Positions 8,095 through 15,687 of a stretch of 64,000 nucleotides of DNA are shown in pieces. The DNA is taken from positions 3,348,001 to 3,412,000 of the forward strand of contig OY762224.2 in the NCBI GenBank assembly GCA_963665265.2, written 5' to 3'. The notes under the pieces were generated by a model. The model was not told where the DNA came from. It saw only the letters and a program-made list of their open reading frames with translations, and searched no databases. Position 1 is the first letter of the stretch; every line of letters starts with the position of its first letter. This DNA is from CAXXHQ01 sp963665265 (lineage in GTDB: Bacteria > Planctomycetota > Planctomycetia > Pirellulales > Thermoguttaceae). The position numbers and the translations under genes were made by a program.

Positions 8095-8706
8095 ATGGAT
8101 CTTTTCGAATCGCTCACTGACCGCCAGCAGGCGGTCTATGAATTCATTCGCGATTGCATCCGCTCACGCGGATACGGTCCGACGGTACGAGAAATCGGCA
8201 AACATTTTGACATTAACTCGCCGAACGGAGTCGTTTGTCATCTAAAAGCGTTAGAAAAAAAAGGACTTATCAGCCGGGAACAAAATCTCTCGCGAGCGAT
8301 CCAGTTGACCGCCGAACCTCTCCGCCAAAAAGGGCTTCCATTGGTCGGACAAATCGCGGCCGGTCTCCTTCACGAAGCCGTCGAACAAGACGAGCGAGTC
8401 GATTTCGACGAAATCTTCAACCCGGAGAATGCAGACCTCTTTGTCCTAAAAGTCAAAGGGGAGTCGATGATCGAGGACCAAATCGCTGACGGCGACTATG
8501 TGGTCGTGCATCGTCAGACTACGGCCGGCAAAGGCCAAATCGTCGTGGCGATGACCGGCGAGGGGGAAGCGACGCTCAAACGATGGTATCCAGAAAAAAA
8601 CCGTATCCGCTTGGAACCTGCAAACTCGACGATGAAGCCCATTTTCGTTAAGGACGCAAAAGTTCTCGGCGTGGTCGTGGGAGTTGTGCGAAAAGTGAAT
8701 TCGTAA
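8095..8706 (+). CDS. lexA: LexA repressor
   Basis: A 203-residue SOS repressor. The N-terminal winged helix (LTDRQQAVYEFIRDCIRSRG, then GYGPTVREIG) binds operators. The C-terminal S24 protease-like domain self-cleaves when stimulated by RecA filaments. The cleavage site is Ala89-Gly90 (GQIAAG), the catalytic Ser is 124 (GESM) and the catalytic Lys is 162 (ATLKRW). The ATG at 8095 follows GAGG at 8086-8089. The gene stands alone behind a promoter whose -10 overlaps a palindromic operator, so it should repress itself. Confidence 0.96.
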   Translation: MDLFESLTDRQQAVYEFIRDCIRSRGYGPTVREIGKHFDINSPNGVVCHLKALEKKGLISREQNLSRAIQLTAEPLRQKGLPLVGQIAAGLLHEAVEQDERVDFDEIFNPENADLFVLKVKGESMIEDQIADGDYVVVHRQTTAGKGQIVVAMTGEGEATLKRWYPEKNRIRLEPANSTMKPIFVKDAKVLGVVVGVVRKVNS

Positions 8707-8722
8707 TACAAACCGCTAAGCA

Positions 8723-8758
8723 GGGCAGAGGAGTCGTCTGGCCTATACTCCTCTTGCC
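8723..8758 (+). terminator. Inverted repeat after lexA (weak terminator)
   Basis: GGCA-GAGGAGT (8724-8734) pairs with ACTCCTC-TTGCC (8747-8758) with one bulge, 17 nt past the lexA stop. There is no T-run, so intrinsic termination is uncertain. Confidence 0.4.
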
Positions 8759-8851
8759 ATAAGCCGGAAAGCGCCAGGCACGCTTGCCTCGTCAAGCTTT
8801 GCGCATGCCTTCTGCATCCGGCATCTCAGCTAACAGACAATCTCGACTCTT

Positions 8852-11800
8852 CTACAAAGATCCAATTGGGACGTTTCGCAATACGGCAGGACCGAGCAAG
8901 CCGGCGGGAAGCGGTTGTTTATCGCCGCGGTCATACTTCGTGATGTTCGTCTTTGTTTTGCGTTTTTCGGGCGGAAGCTTTTGATCGCCGATAACGCGGT
9001 TCGCCCAATGATTGGCGACCTTTACTTCTAATTTATTCTTCCCAAGTTTGGCTGCGGCGGTAATATCCACTTTATACGGCGCTCGCCAAACGTTGCCGAG
9101 CGATTTGCCGTTGAGGATGACTTCGCCGACTTCGCGAAGCTCGCCCAAGTCGAGTTCAAGACGCGATTTTTCGTCGAGCATTTCGGCCGTAACGTCGATC
9201 TCGCGCACGTAAGTTCCCACGCCCGAGAAATATTTAATGTCAGCGTTTTCATTATCTGTCCACGACTTCAAAGATTCGAAGACGGTCGAGGCCGGGGCGT
9301 CGAGGAGCGAGGCGAAGCTGACGTTCCAGGCCCCGTCGATCGGGTGCGTTTTCGCGGCGGCGATTTCAATTGACTCCGTTTTCCCAGTATCGGATTTTAA
9401 CTCGAATTTTCCTCCAGCCGGGCATTCGACGTTGAAACTCCCTTTAGGGCCGACATAGACCGCAATTGGAGAGAACTCCGGAACGCGATCGGAGGGCTCG
9501 GCGGGGAACAGCTTTTTTCCGCCTTGATTCAGCTCGACGAAATGCTTGGCCGATGGCTTGCGGAAGACGACGAAGGCGGAGCCGTAAGGCTCGAAGCACA
9601 TCGGCACGAGAGTGCGGCCGTCTTTCGCGGCGGCATATAAGCCAAGGCTGCGAATCGCGCCCGATTCGGCCGACCACAACTCAGGTTCCTTGTCGGAAAC
9701 GCGGAACGTGCATTGAGCGTTGAACGGACGATCGCTCAGATTGGCGACGAAATATACTTCGGCGTCGCCGACCGTTCGATGAATGAATTTCACGGACGCG
9801 TCTTTTACCGAAGTTTGGAACTCGAAATCAGGCGCAACGCCCAACTTGGCGAGAACTTTTTTCGTATCCTTCGTCCAAAATACTCGCCCTTTGCCGTAGG
9901 TGTTCTCAATTGTCGCCTCGCCGTCGGCGGCGCCCCACATTTCGTCGGCCAATTTTTTCATTTCGGCGTCGGCGGCCGGGTAATTCGTAAGCGTGTCGTT
10001 CGCCGCCGGCTTCGGTCCGATAACCGACGCGCCGTCGCGAACTAATTCTGCGATTTTTTTCAAAGCGGCGGGCGAAATGATTCGTTGTGTCGGGAGTATT
10101 AGCGCGCGATAGCTCATCCCGTCAGGCAGCGCAATTCGGCCGTCTCGGGTTTGCATGCGTGAAAGCAAAACCTCTTCGTTCGTCACGTCGTAGTCGTATT
10201 GCGGGAGAACGCGGGCGGGATCGGACTTTTGCAATTGGGCGAAGTTCGGCACGTGATCGCCGTAGTAGTAGCAAACGTCTGCGACGAAGAGCCCTTGGCG
10301 AAGCATGTACTGACAGCGGTTCATGTATTGCACAAACCCGCCGGAGTATTTGAACCAAGGGGATTTCGGATTGCAGTGCGTGCCGGCGAAGTATTCTTGA
10401 CCGGGGATGCCGGTCTCGTCCGGCGAACAGGTAAAGGCGTGCCAATAGAGGCTATTGAATCCTTCGACGGCGGCCTGGTCGAAGGTCGGCTTCAAATTAT
10501 TGCCGAGCGATTCTTCCCAGTGTAAACCGACATTGGTGAAACCTTCAGCGGAGACAATTTTTTTACCGTAGATATGGGCGGCCGAGGCGCCTTGCTTGAC
10601 GAAGAAGCGGTCTTCTTCGCTGACGCGATGGGTATTCGCGCGGCACCAGAATTCCATCATCGGAAAATCGCCTCGGCTCAAACATTTGAGGGCGTCAATC
10701 GGAGCTCCGTGGGGTCCGCCCGACTCGGGATGGATGCCGAGGTCGTATTTTCTCGCCAACTCGGCGAAGAAAGCGTAGTGGTTGTCGGCGACGCAATCGC
10801 CGATCGTTTTGCGAAGGTCGTTTAAGAAGCGATTGCTCGCGTCACGGTCGTCGAGAATGCATCCCGCGACGACGGGAAGAAAGACAAGCGGATCGTATCC
10901 GCGACGTTTTTTGAATTCCTCGCGGAACTTCGGCGACCAGTTCATTCCGCCGGCTTCCCAAGAGTCGGTTTGAATGTATTTGACGGTCTTGCCGCACCAG
11001 GGGCGAATTTCGGAAAGGATCGGATCAGCGACCTCTTTCCAATATTTCGCCAAGGCGTCGGGATCGAGATAGTCGATGACGAGGCCGTCCCAGCCTTTAC
11101 TGCAGGTGGAAACGCGCGCGCCGGTCAAGGAATAGCCAAACCGCATAATGCGCCATTTGCCGGCCGGGGCCGACCATTTCAACTCGCCTTTGTCGTCCAT
11201 AAATTTCGAGACGTCGACGACGTCAGCGACTCGAGCGTCTTCTTCGTCGGGCTGAGCGGGGTTGTCGGTCAACATCGACCATGTGACGGGACAAGACCAT
11301 GCCAGTTCTTTAAAACCAGATTTTTCGACCAGATCCCGAATCGGCTTGCGAAGGAGTTGTTTCGAGGGCCACGAGCAATCGGCCGACTGAAAAGAGACTT
11401 CAGCGATCTGCACGTTGCGCGGCCGATCGGGACTCTTCACGTCAAACGCGCTCGTCGAGACAAGCCGAAAAGCCTTGGCTTCGGTCGGCGCGAAATCGAC
11501 GGTCGCAGTTTGGCCGTCCTTGAGCGAGAATTTTTTTACGGTCGAGAACGTGCCGTCGGCCTCGGCGGATTGCAGTTCGCAATCTTTCGGCCCGTAGCCG
11601 ACGCGACCAAGGACGGTGATGCGAGAAAGCTTGACCGGTTTAGCGAAGCGGAAGTCGAGCGCAATCGGCTTTTCAGCGGTCGGGCCGCCGCCCGGTTCGT
11701 TGCCGGCCGAAACCCAAAACGTTTCCGGGTTGCCGTCGAAGGCGAGCGCTGCCGGAAAATCTTTTTGTTCGGAAGAGGCGGAAGCGACGGCGTCGGGCGC

Positions 11801-12406
11801 GTCGATCGTTTTCTGCTTCACGGGGAGGGCAAGGACGGCGATATCGCGGTAGAAGCGTGAATCGCATTTCGGCTTCGCCAAAGCGAGGGATTTTTCGCTT
11901 CCTCCGTCGATGGTCGCCTCAGACCAAACAATATGCTTGGAGGCGGTTTCCGGCATGACGTTCGGTCCGCCAAGGTTCCAACCGCTTTGGATGCCTACGG
12001 TCAATTCGAGACCAAGTCTTTCCGCCTCTTTCACGGTATGCAAGAGAAGCTTCCGCCACTCCGGGCTGCCGTAAAGAGGGCCGTTCTGAACTCCGCGATT
12101 GCCAAACTGATTGGAACCGTCGGCATCGCAAACGAGGGCGCCGGCCCATCCAAGGTCATGCATTCCTTGGAGATCGCGCGTGATCGCTTCAGGAGTTACG
12201 TTGCCGTTCAACCACCACCAGTAGGCGTGAATTCGCGATTCAGCAGGCGGATTAGCAAAGCCTTCGTCGAGCGAAACTTTTGCGACTGTAGAAAACTTTT
12301 CATCACCTGCTCGGATGACTTTTTCAACGCCCACGGCAAAAAGTGCGGCAATCAAACCGGCGGAGGCGGCTGCAAACAGTCGGTAGCGAAAGCTGTGGAA
12401 ATCCAT
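8852..12406 (-). CDS. GH106-type alpha-L-rhamnosidase, secreted
   Basis: A 1184-residue secreted glycoside hydrolase. The start at 12404-12406 has a strong GGAGAGGG site (complement of 12414-12422). The longer frame to 12496 lacks one. A signal peptide-like segment (RLFAAASAGLIAALFAVG) follows. The opening YWWWLNGNVTPEAITRDL, the next GMHDLGWAGALVCDADG and ELTVGIQSGWNLGG are typical of GH106 rhamnosidases, which release terminal L-rhamnose from plant polysaccharides such as rhamnogalacturonan. A discoidin-like beta-sandwich insert lies near residues 205-340 (ALAFDGNPETFWVSAG). The C-terminal part has a GH2-like jelly roll (LDLGELREVGEVILNGKSLG). It stands alone; related pectin enzymes lie at 35.7-40.3 kb. 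Confidence 0.85.
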   Translation of the reverse strand: MDFHSFRYRLFAAASAGLIAALFAVGVEKVIRAGDEKFSTVAKVSLDEGFANPPAESRIHAYWWWLNGNVTPEAITRDLQGMHDLGWAGALVCDADGSNQFGNRGVQNGPLYGSPEWRKLLLHTVKEAERLGLELTVGIQSGWNLGGPNVMPETASKHIVWSEATIDGGSEKSLALAKPKCDSRFYRDIAVLALPVKQKTIDAPDAVASASSEQKDFPAALAFDGNPETFWVSAGNEPGGGPTAEKPIALDFRFAKPVKLSRITVLGRVGYGPKDCELQSAEADGTFSTVKKFSLKDGQTATVDFAPTEAKAFRLVSTSAFDVKSPDRPRNVQIAEVSFQSADCSWPSKQLLRKPIRDLVEKSGFKELAWSCPVTWSMLTDNPAQPDEEDARVADVVDVSKFMDDKGELKWSAPAGKWRIMRFGYSLTGARVSTCSKGWDGLVIDYLDPDALAKYWKEVADPILSEIRPWCGKTVKYIQTDSWEAGGMNWSPKFREEFKKRRGYDPLVFLPVVAGCILDDRDASNRFLNDLRKTIGDCVADNHYAFFAELARKYDLGIHPESGGPHGAPIDALKCLSRGDFPMMEFWCRANTHRVSEEDRFFVKQGASAAHIYGKKIVSAEGFTNVGLHWEESLGNNLKPTFDQAAVEGFNSLYWHAFTCSPDETGIPGQEYFAGTHCNPKSPWFKYSGGFVQYMNRCQYMLRQGLFVADVCYYYGDHVPNFAQLQKSDPARVLPQYDYDVTNEEVLLSRMQTRDGRIALPDGMSYRALILPTQRIISPAALKKIAELVRDGASVIGPKPAANDTLTNYPAADAEMKKLADEMWGAADGEATIENTYGKGRVFWTKDTKKVLAKLGVAPDFEFQTSVKDASVKFIHRTVGDAEVYFVANLSDRPFNAQCTFRVSDKEPELWSAESGAIRSLGLYAAAKDGRTLVPMCFEPYGSAFVVFRKPSAKHFVELNQGGKKLFPAEPSDRVPEFSPIAVYVGPKGSFNVECPAGGKFELKSDTGKTESIEIAAAKTHPIDGAWNVSFASLLDAPASTVFESLKSWTDNENADIKYFSGVGTYVREIDVTAEMLDEKSRLELDLGELREVGEVILNGKSLGNVWRAPYKVDITAAAKLGKNKLEVKVANHWANRVIGDQKLPPEKRKTKTNITKYDRGDKQPLPAGLLGPAVLRNVPIGSL

Positions 12407-12793
12407 ATGCGGACCCTCTCCAAAATAAAAGAGGAAAAGTGAATATGCGTTTTTGGGTTGAACGACAAGAGAAACTTGCGATCTGGCGTTGGACACAGGT
12501 TTTGGCGAAAGAACTGCCTGAAATGCGTGATAATTTGCCTTGTTTGTGAAACTTCAACGACAAAACAAAGGCATTATGACAGAAAAAAGTCAAAAAAGCG
12601 ACGGTTTCGCGCCACATACGGCATGTAGTCGCGCACTTTGCACATTCAACTTAATTTCAATGAAAACTAACATAGGTGAAGAATCAAAAAAATAGTGCGC
12701 GTAATTGAATTTTTTGATTTTCAGCTGATCGACGAGATTCATAACTACTTTTGGTGTTTTAAGTTAGATACGCCCTATTACTTCCAAGTCATT
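12407..12793. other. AT-rich intergenic region
   Basis: No gene supported. GCGCAC at 12631-12636 and GTGCGC at 12695-12700 form an inverted pair. The second begins the GTGCGC/AATT element shared with the other DUF1559 upstream regions. Confidence 0.5.
12695..12720 (+). repeat. GTGCGC/AATT upstream element, copy 3
   Basis: GTGCGCGTAATTGAA followed by a T-rich stretch, oriented towards the DUF1559 gene at 13084 and 389 nt before its start. It is more divergent than copies 1 and 2 but has the same orientation and distance. Confidence 0.4.
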
Positions 12794-12992
12794 GCATAAT
12801 GGCAGGGGATAGCCATGCTGGAATGGGTTTGGAAGCCCTACCTATAAAGCTCCCCCGCAGAGACGTCCCGAAGATTCATTCCGCCCGGCGATGCAAACAT
12901 TTTAGGATTTTTCGGAACCAACTCGGAGAGCGAAAGCTCTCCAACTCGCGTGGGAGTTCGCAGGTCCATTGGGCCTGCGGGCTCTCATTTTT
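12794..12992 (+). ncRNA. Candidate structured RNA or leader with attenuator-like 3' end
   Basis: About 200 nt with successive stems. ATGGC (12799-12803) pairs with GCCAT (12812-12816). GGAGAGC-GAAA-GCTCTCC (12925-12942) is a perfect 7-bp stem with a GNRA tetraloop. AACTC (12943-12947) pairs with GAGTT (12954-12958). GCAGG (12960-12964) pairs with CCTGC (12974-12978). The last stem is followed by GGGCTCTC and TTTTT (12988-12992). GAGAGC can pair with either GCTCTC copy, giving two mutually exclusive folds. I do not recognise a known RNA family. It ends 91 nt before the DUF1559 start, so it may be its leader or a separate RNA. Confidence 0.45.
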
Positions 12993-13083
12993 GTGAGTTC
13001 ATATTTGAGAAAAGCGATTTTTGCTTCGGAACGATCATAACCGAAGCGTCATTATATCACTCATTCATAAGGCGTAATCAAAC

Positions 13084-14097
13084 ATGAAACGAGAAAGGCA
13101 CAAGGTCGGCGCTCTTTCGACCGACGCCGGCTTAAAGCGGGAATATGGCTTTACGCTGGTCGAGTTGTTAGTGGTAATCGCGATCATCGGAATTTTGATC
13201 GCGTTGCTTTTACCCGCGATCCAGGCTGCCCGCGAAGCGGCGCGTAGAAGCCAATGCACCAATAATTTGCGGCAGTTCGGTTTAGCGGTCGTCAATTACG
13301 AATCGACAAAGAAAAAATATCCGCCTGGACGATCTGGCGGAGAGAATCAGTACACTGACGCTAAATATGAGAAATATCCCAAAACAGGAGCAAGCGGCTT
13401 TGTGTACTTATTGCCGTTTATGGAGTTTGGCCCGCTCTCAAAACAAATCGATTTGCCGACGTTCTATTCAGTAGTGTCATCCGTCGCTTCGACTCTCACG
13501 GCCGATAATCTTAAAATCGCTCAACAACGTCCTGCCATCTTCGTGTGCCCAACAGACACCGCGCTGCCCTCTATTACGCTCGAAGGCATGACTGATCCGG
13601 TAGCAACGGGTAGTTATGCGATGTGCTCGGGAACCTACGGTTTACGCGCCACCGGAGGATTCAAAAAGTACGATAACAACGGCATGTTTTCTTATTGCAT
13701 CGAGTACACGTTCAAAGACGTTGTGGACGGTCTAAGCCACACGTTTTTTTTCGGCGAAATATACGACGAACATAAGGCGATCAACCAATCCGCTTGGTCG
13801 CGAGGAAACCGCGCCGAAACATTGCGCTATACGGACATGGAACTGAACACTCCGCCAGGGAAGGATCCGACAAACGCCACGTTTAACGCTCCCAACGGCG
13901 CATTTGCCAGTAAACACCGTGGAGGCGCAAACTTTTGCCTTGGCGACGGACATGTGGCTTTCGTCAGCACTTCCATTGGTACGACCGTCTATAAAGCGCT
14001 CGCAACCCGCAATGGCCGTAAAGATAGCGGACTTTCCAATAATCCGGCCACGGGCTCGTCCATTCCTGAACAGCCTTTTGACAACAGCGAGTTTTAG
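13084..14097 (+). CDS. DUF1559 pseudopilin-like protein
   Basis: A 337-residue member of the same planctomycete family as the two genes at the left end. There are 21 residues before the prepilin motif GFTLVELLVVIAIIGILIAL, then AAREAARRSQCTNNLRQFG. The middle holds the conserved CPTD cysteine and DGLSHTFFFGE, and the C-terminus has the H-X9-DG motif HRGGANFCLGDGHVAFV. The ATG is preceded by AAGGCG at a suitable distance. Function is unknown; the family is thought to use the type II secretion/type IV pilus processing route. A hairpin follows at 14119-14160. Confidence 0.93.
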   Translation: MKRERHKVGALSTDAGLKREYGFTLVELLVVIAIIGILIALLLPAIQAAREAARRSQCTNNLRQFGLAVVNYESTKKKYPPGRSGGENQYTDAKYEKYPKTGASGFVYLLPFMEFGPLSKQIDLPTFYSVVSSVASTLTADNLKIAQQRPAIFVCPTDTALPSITLEGMTDPVATGSYAMCSGTYGLRATGGFKKYDNNGMFSYCIEYTFKDVVDGLSHTFFFGEIYDEHKAINQSAWSRGNRAETLRYTDMELNTPPGKDPTNATFNAPNGAFASKHRGGANFCLGDGHVAFVSTSIGTTVYKALATRNGRKDSGLSNNPATGSSIPEQPFDNSEF

Positions 14098-14118
14098 CAA
14101 AAAAATGAATGAGACGTC

Positions 14119-14160
14119 CTGAGGCGTTAGATCGGGCGAATACGCCGCTAACGCCCTCAG
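14119..14160 (+). terminator. Terminator of DUF1559 gene
   Basis: CTGAGGCGTTAG (14119-14130) pairs with CTAACGCCCTCAG (14148-14160), one bulge, followed by GTGTTTTC. It is 22 nt past the stop. Confidence 0.75.
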
Positions 14161-14659
14161 GTGTTTTCAGGAAAGTGTGGCCCCCGAAAAAGCGGATTAT
14201 TATTCGCGACAATTACTTGACAAACACGAAAATCCTTGGGAAACTGATAATTGCGAGTTGGATTGCAATTAGTTCTCCTGAGGCGTTTCGTCGAGTGTTC
14301 GACGTGCGTTCGTTCTTCTATTTACTTATTGCAAAAAATCCACCCGAGGCAGCGACTCTATTCAACGCGGTTTGCACGTTAACCGATTCTGGTCCGGCGT
14401 GCGTTCCCGCAACTGACTCAAGCGTCCGAATGCGTTGAGGCCTTGCGCAGTCGCGCAATAAGCGGCTTCCCACGCAATCGAGATGCGTCGCAAATGGATT
14501 TTGGCATTTTTCTTTCGTTTTCCTGTGCGGAATTGTTAGCGAAAGATCGCATCTCGCAAGTCTCTTGAGTCGCCCGTTCGGATCCGTTTCGATCCGCGTA
14601 AACGAGATTCTTTTCAACACCTGTGTATTTAGTTACACACCTTAGGAGATGCACGAATT
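14161..14659. other. Intergenic region before the PEP-CTERM block
   Basis: Nothing I can call as a gene. A TTGACA is at 14217-14222 without a well-spaced -10. A small hairpin GTGTA/TACAC lies close to 14625-14640, just before the ribosome site of the next gene. Confidence 0.4.
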
Positions 14660-15403
14660 ATGAAAAAATTGTTCCTTTCTTTGGCTTGCCTTTGCGCGTT
14701 GGTTTCGTCGGCACAAGCGACGCTCATTGATGATTTCAGCTCCGGTAGTTTGTCTGCGTACACTCAGACCACCGTTTTGGATCAAAACACGACCGCTACA
14801 AACAATTCATTTTCTATCAACGCCTCTGGTGCGATTATCTCGTCGTCAACGAATACCGGTGGCTCCGCAGAGCAAACCGTTTTACTGAGAAGCGACTACT
14901 CGGTGAGCGTTGGTCAAACCTTGCTGGCAGACGCAACGGACCTGGGCACAAGTTCGACGTTCGCTGAGCTTGGAATCATCGTCGCCGCGTCGAGCACGCC
15001 AACCTACCTGACGCGTTCGGAATACGTGGTTTGCGCTTTGCGAGAACAAAATGCCGGGGATAACGTTGCCGCTCAGTACGCCACCGTAACTGGACCTATT
15101 TCCGGCACTGGCGGTCAAATTGGAATTGATTTTAGCACTGTAGCTTCTATTTACATTAAGCGTACAGGCTCTCTAACGTATGAAACCGGTTTCATCAAGA
15201 CCGATGGTACTTCTACAACCGTGAAGACATACACCGTTGACAATGCGTCCATCGGCAACGCGGTTGGTTTTTATACCGATATTCGTTATGCGGTTAGCTC
15301 TTCGGGCTCACTGGACAATCTCCGCGTGGTTCCGGAACCGGCCTCGGTTCTGATGTTGATCGGCGGCGTCGTCGGATTGGCTTTGCTCCGTCGTCGCAAG
15401 TAG
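14660..15403 (+). CDS. PEP-CTERM sorting domain protein, short type
   Basis: A 247-residue secreted protein. A signal peptide (MKKLFLSLACLCALVSSAQA) is followed by a beta-rich Ser/Thr body of unknown function beginning IDDFSSGSLSAY, and a C-terminal sorting signal VVPEPASVLMLIGG with hydrophobic helix and RRRK. PEP-CTERM tails are recognised by an exosortase and tie the protein to the envelope or exopolysaccharide. The ribosome site AGGAGATG lies nine bases before the ATG. Two paralogues (18291 and 19167) share the D(D/T)F-xx-xLSxY opening, the IGNA(V/I)GxYxDxR segment and the DNLR motif just before the sorting signal. A terminator follows at once. Confidence 0.9.
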   Translation: MKKLFLSLACLCALVSSAQATLIDDFSSGSLSAYTQTTVLDQNTTATNNSFSINASGAIISSSTNTGGSAEQTVLLRSDYSVSVGQTLLADATDLGTSSTFAELGIIVAASSTPTYLTRSEYVVCALREQNAGDNVAAQYATVTGPISGTGGQIGIDFSTVASIYIKRTGSLTYETGFIKTDGTSTTVKTYTVDNASIGNAVGFYTDIRYAVSSSGSLDNLRVVPEPASVLMLIGGVVGLALLRRRK

Positions 15404-15430
15404 TTTTGATTTTGAATTGATTTGAAAATC

Positions 15431-15467
15431 CTCGCCTCCCCGGTTTCGGCCGGGGGCGAGGGCTTTT
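15431..15467 (+). terminator. Terminator of short PEP-CTERM gene
   Basis: CTCGCCTCCCCGG (15431-15443), loop TTTCGG, CCGGGGGCGAG (15450-15460), then GGCTTTT. A closely similar hairpin follows the next gene at 18054-18083. Confidence 0.85.
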
Positions 15468-15623
15468 GAACAATGCGAAAGAAGCCTTCACGTCGCCAGT
15501 ACCCGTGAAAACTTCATGTCATTCGTCCGCAGCCCGCCAATCCCACCGTACAATCATTTTTTTACAGCGCTTGAAGGATTTATATTTATCCGCTCGTTCG
15601 CAAACGAATAGCGGATATCGACC

Positions 15624-15640
15624 AAGGGCACGGTCCTTCG
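15624..15640 (+). promoter_or_regulatory. Shared leader hairpin of BNR genes, copy 1
   Basis: AAGGGCACGGTCCTTCG, 64 nt before the ATG at 15688. AAGG pairs with CCTT around a 7-nt loop. The same motif is found 63 and 60 nt before the two paralogous genes. Confidence 0.6.
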
Positions 15641-15687
15641 CCTGCGATTGCAACAAAGATCCGACTTCCTTAACTGACGACCGTACC

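Noticed and set aside
10970..11860. Plus-strand open frame of 296 codons
   Set aside because: Antisense to the rhamnosidase gene, no recognisable domain.
12799..12996. 65-codon frame over the candidate structured RNA
   Set aside because: No ribosome site and no conserved pattern; the sequence is better explained by stems.
15466..15687. N-terminal extension of the first propeller gene
   Set aside because: The signal peptide starts only after the ATG at 15688, as in the two paralogues; the extension also spans the shared leader hairpin.
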